Of a DNA stretch of 64,000 bases, positions 61,715 through 64,000 are shown in pieces. Location: contig CM049316.1 of assembly GCA_026874595.1 (NCBI GenBank), positions 72,757,176 through 72,821,175 of the forward strand, given 5' to 3'. The notes below the pieces were generated by a model. It made no database searches, had not been told where the DNA came from, and saw nothing but the letters and a program-made list of their open reading frames with translations. The translations under genes were made by a program, and so were the position numbers. This DNA comes from Sipunculus nudus (lineage: Eukaryota; Annelida; Sipuncula; Golfingiida; Sipunculidae). The stretch's first letter is position 1; every line of letters starts with the position of its first letter.

Positions 61715-63507
61715 TTGCTTGTACAAGAAATAACTTCCAGTCAGTACAGAGGGATTTCTGTTCTCTTGAATTTTGATGATGTGCATGCAGTGTGAACATT
61801 TGAGCATTCCCATACAAAATTTGAGCATAATATAAACTAGAAACCAGCATTGGTTTTACCCTGAAATCCAGGAGTGTGTTTCTATATAGTGTCCTTGACC
61901 ACGAGTAATTTGCTCCTACTAGAAGTTAACTTCCTGTTGGGAGAGGGCTTGCTTCTCGCTATTGAGGGGTCTGTTTTTTCCCGTTGCAGGAGTTCACTTC
62001 TACCTAATATGAAAAATTGTTGATATTGGAACATTCATTTGCTTTGCTCATAACAGAAGTTAACTTTCTGTTGGGAGAGTGCAGGCTTCTCGCTATTGAG
62101 GGGTCTGTTTTTTGCCGTTGCAGGAGTTCACTTCTGGCTAATAGAGAGGAATTTATCCTGGAAAGTATAAAATTGATGCTGTTTAGGAAGCACCATTAAA
62201 CTTTGAGGCCAAGCGGAAAAATGCTTCCCGTGACGAAACAGATTGGATGTGAACTTTGTTGTACGCAAGAATACACAAGTCTGATTTGTATACGACTATC
62301 AGGATGAGGTTTATTTTGCGAGTAGAAAGGTGAAACAATGTTTCTTTGAACAGAATAATTTAGTTTTATAGATGTTTTATTCTTGATTGTACAGTATAGA
62401 CTTGTTTCTGTGAAGGGCTTCTGTTGGTTTTGTCAGGAGAAAGCTGCAATTTTTTTATTGACAGGTTGTACCTCTTGCTTGTACAAGAAATAACTTCCAG
62501 CCAGTACAGAGTGATTTCTGTTCTCTTGAATTTTGATGATATGCATGCAGTTTGAACATTTCGAGCATGTCCAAACAAAATTTGAGCATAATATAAACTA
62601 GAAACCAGCATTGGTTTTACACTGAAATCCAGGAGTGTGTTTCTATATAGTGTCCTTGACCACGAGTCATTTGCTCCTACTAGAAGTTAACTTCCTGTTG
62701 GGAGAGGGCTTGCTTCTCGCGATTGAGGGGTCTGTTTTTTCCCGTTGCAGGAGTTCACTTCTACCTAATATGGAAAAATTGTTGATATTGGAACATTCAT
62801 TTGCTTTGCTTTTAACAGAAGTTAACTTCCTGTTGGGAGAGGGCTGGCTTCTCGCTATTGAGGGGTCTGTTTTTTGCCGTTGCAGGAGTTCACTTCTACC
62901 TAACATGGAAAAATTGTTGATATTGGAACATTCATTTGCTTTGCTTTTAACAGAAGTTAACTTCCTGTTGGGAGAGGGCTGGCTTCTCGCTATTGAGGGG
63001 TCTGTTTTTTGCCGTTGCAGGAGTTCACTTCTACCTAATATGGAAAATTGTTGATATTGGAACATTCATTTGCTTTGCTCATAATAGAAGTTAACATCCT
63101 GTTGGGAGAAGTCTGGCTTCTCGCTATTGAGGGGTCTGTTTTTTGCCGTTGCAGGAGTTCACTTCTGGCTAGTTGAGAGGAATTTATCCTGAAAAGTATA
63201 AAATTGATGATGTTTAGGAAGCACCAATAAACTTTGAGGCCAAGCGGAAAAATGGTTCCCGTGACAAAAAACAGATTGGAAGTGAACTTTGTTGTACGCA
63301 AGAATACACAAGTCTGATTTGTATACGACTATCAGGATGAGGATTATTTTGCGAGTAGAAAGGTGAAACAGTGTTTCTTTGAACATAATGATTTAGTTTT
63401 ATAGATGTCTTATTCTTGATTGTACAGTATAGACTTGTTTCTGTGGAGGGCTTCTGTTGGTTTTGTCAGGAGAAAGCTGCAATCTTTCTATTGGCAGGTT
63501 GTACCTC
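61715..63507 (+). repeat. Monomers 80-81, 1793-bp two-unit repeat
   Basis: 61715-62474 (760 bp) has CCCATACAAAATT and GAGAGTGCAGGC. 62475-63507 (1033 bp) has three full subrepeats plus the partial (palindrome positions 62683, 62818, 62953 and 63087) but an F/G-like head, not an H head. The last part of monomer 79 plus monomer 80 matches the last part of monomer 81 plus monomer 82 at an offset of 1793 bp. Confidence 0.87.
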
Positions 63508-64000
63508 TTGCTTGTACAAGAAATAACTTCCAGTCAGTACAGAGGGATTTCTGTTCTCTTGAATTTTGATGATGTGCATGCAGTGTGAACATTTGAGCAT
63601 TTCCATACAAAATTTGAGCATAATATAAACTAGAAACCAGCATTGGTTTTACACTGAAATCCAGGAGTGTGTTTCTATATAGTGTCCTTGACCACGAGTC
63701 ATTTGCTCCTACTAGAAGTTAACTTCCTGTTGGGAGAGGGCTTGCTTCTCGCTATTGAGTGGTCTGTTTTTTCCCGTTGCAGGAGTTCACTTCTACCTAA
63801 TATGAAAAATTGTTGATATTGGAACATTCATTTACTTTGCTCATAACAGAAGTTAACTTTCTGTTGGGAGAGTGCAGGCTTCTCGCTATTGAGGGGTCTG
63901 TTTTTTGCCGTTGCAGGAGTTCACTTCTGGCTAATAGAGAGGAATTTATCCTGGAAAGTATAAAATTGATGCTGTTTAGGAAGCACCATTAAACTTTGAG
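63508..64000 (+). repeat. Monomer 82, truncated by window end
   Basis: These are the first 493 bp of a unit like monomer 80, with TTTCCATACAAAATT, GAGTGGTCTG, CATTTACTTTGC and GAGAGTGCAGGC. The array continues past the window. Confidence 0.9.

Larger units (their letters stand above)
1..64000 (+). repeat. Satellite array of ~760-bp monomers (82 units)
   Basis: The motif TTGCTTGTAC recurs at positions 1, 763, 1527, 2559, 3320, 4080, 4840 and so on to 63508, which splits the window into 81 complete monomers and one partial. Most are 760-766 bp. The exceptions are 593, 627, 629, 733, 897, 1011 and about 1033 bp. All are in the same orientation with nothing unrelated between them. Monomers differ mainly by substitutions, short indels and the number of an internal 135-bp subrepeat. 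The strand given is only my reference orientation. I do not recognise the family, so it may be an undescribed satellite of a eukaryotic genome. Similar HOR architecture is known from centromeric satellites such as primate alpha satellite, but no sequence kinship is implied. Confidence 0.97.

Noticed and set aside
1-64000. CRISPR array or bacterial repeat locus.
   Set aside because: Repeats are hundreds of bp with no short direct repeats separated by unique spacers, and 64 kb without a credible gene is not bacterial.
1-64000. Transposon or retroelement as the source of the monomer.
   Set aside because: I see no terminal repeats, target-site duplications, poly-A tail or reverse transcriptase/transposase coding. 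Monomers abut directly.
1-64000. Monomer length of about 760 bp as four nucleosome repeats of 190 bp.
   Set aside because: This is numerically possible, but unit lengths vary with subrepeat number and no ~190-bp internal period is visible. It would need MNase data.

Overview
The whole window is one uninterrupted head-to-tail tandem array of a satellite-like DNA with a basic monomer of about 760 bp. I place 82 consecutive monomers (81 complete, the last cut by the window end), phased arbitrarily at the motif TTGCTTGTAC (position 1 of the window). I recognise no protein-coding gene, rRNA, tRNA, transposon or CRISPR. All monomers face the same way and no foreign insertion interrupts the array. 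This points to eukaryotic heterochromatin (pericentromeric, subtelomeric or sex-chromosome type). GC is roughly 40% by eye, CpG is scarce, and many differences between monomers are CpG/TpG/CpA transitions, so a genome with cytosine methylation (vertebrate or plant) is likely. I cannot name the species or the satellite family.

There are three levels of organisation. (1) A nested 135-bp subrepeat begins with the 12-bp palindrome GAAGTTAACTTC. A normal monomer has one full subrepeat plus an 80-bp partial one. Long monomers (about 1033 bp) have three full plus the partial, one (897 bp) has two plus the partial, and three short ones have a single hybrid copy. (2) Monomers fall into recognisable sequence types, which I label A, B, C, D, E1, E2, F, G and H from shared variants. 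(3) Types are arranged in higher-order repeats (HORs): an ABC trimer of 2285 bp, a seven-monomer block of 5332 bp present twice in tandem, and a six-monomer block of 4844 bp present twice in tandem and nearly identical.

Layout: 1-4839 holds an H-headed monomer, then G, H, E1, E2, D. 4840-12427 is ABC trimers broken by one D. 12428-21426 is mosaic and deleted units. 21427-34375 is mostly ABC trimers, including the 5332-bp tandem duplication. 34376-41363 is hybrid units plus a copy of the E1-E2-D block. 41364-59078 is four successive H-led blocks of 3186, 4841, 4844 and 4844 bp. 59079-64000 has the most divergent and rearranged monomers and ends with a 1793-bp repeat. Chimeric monomers throughout show the marks of unequal crossover, gene conversion and microhomology joining. 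Open frames on both strands come from the subrepeat being 45 codons long and are probably not genes.
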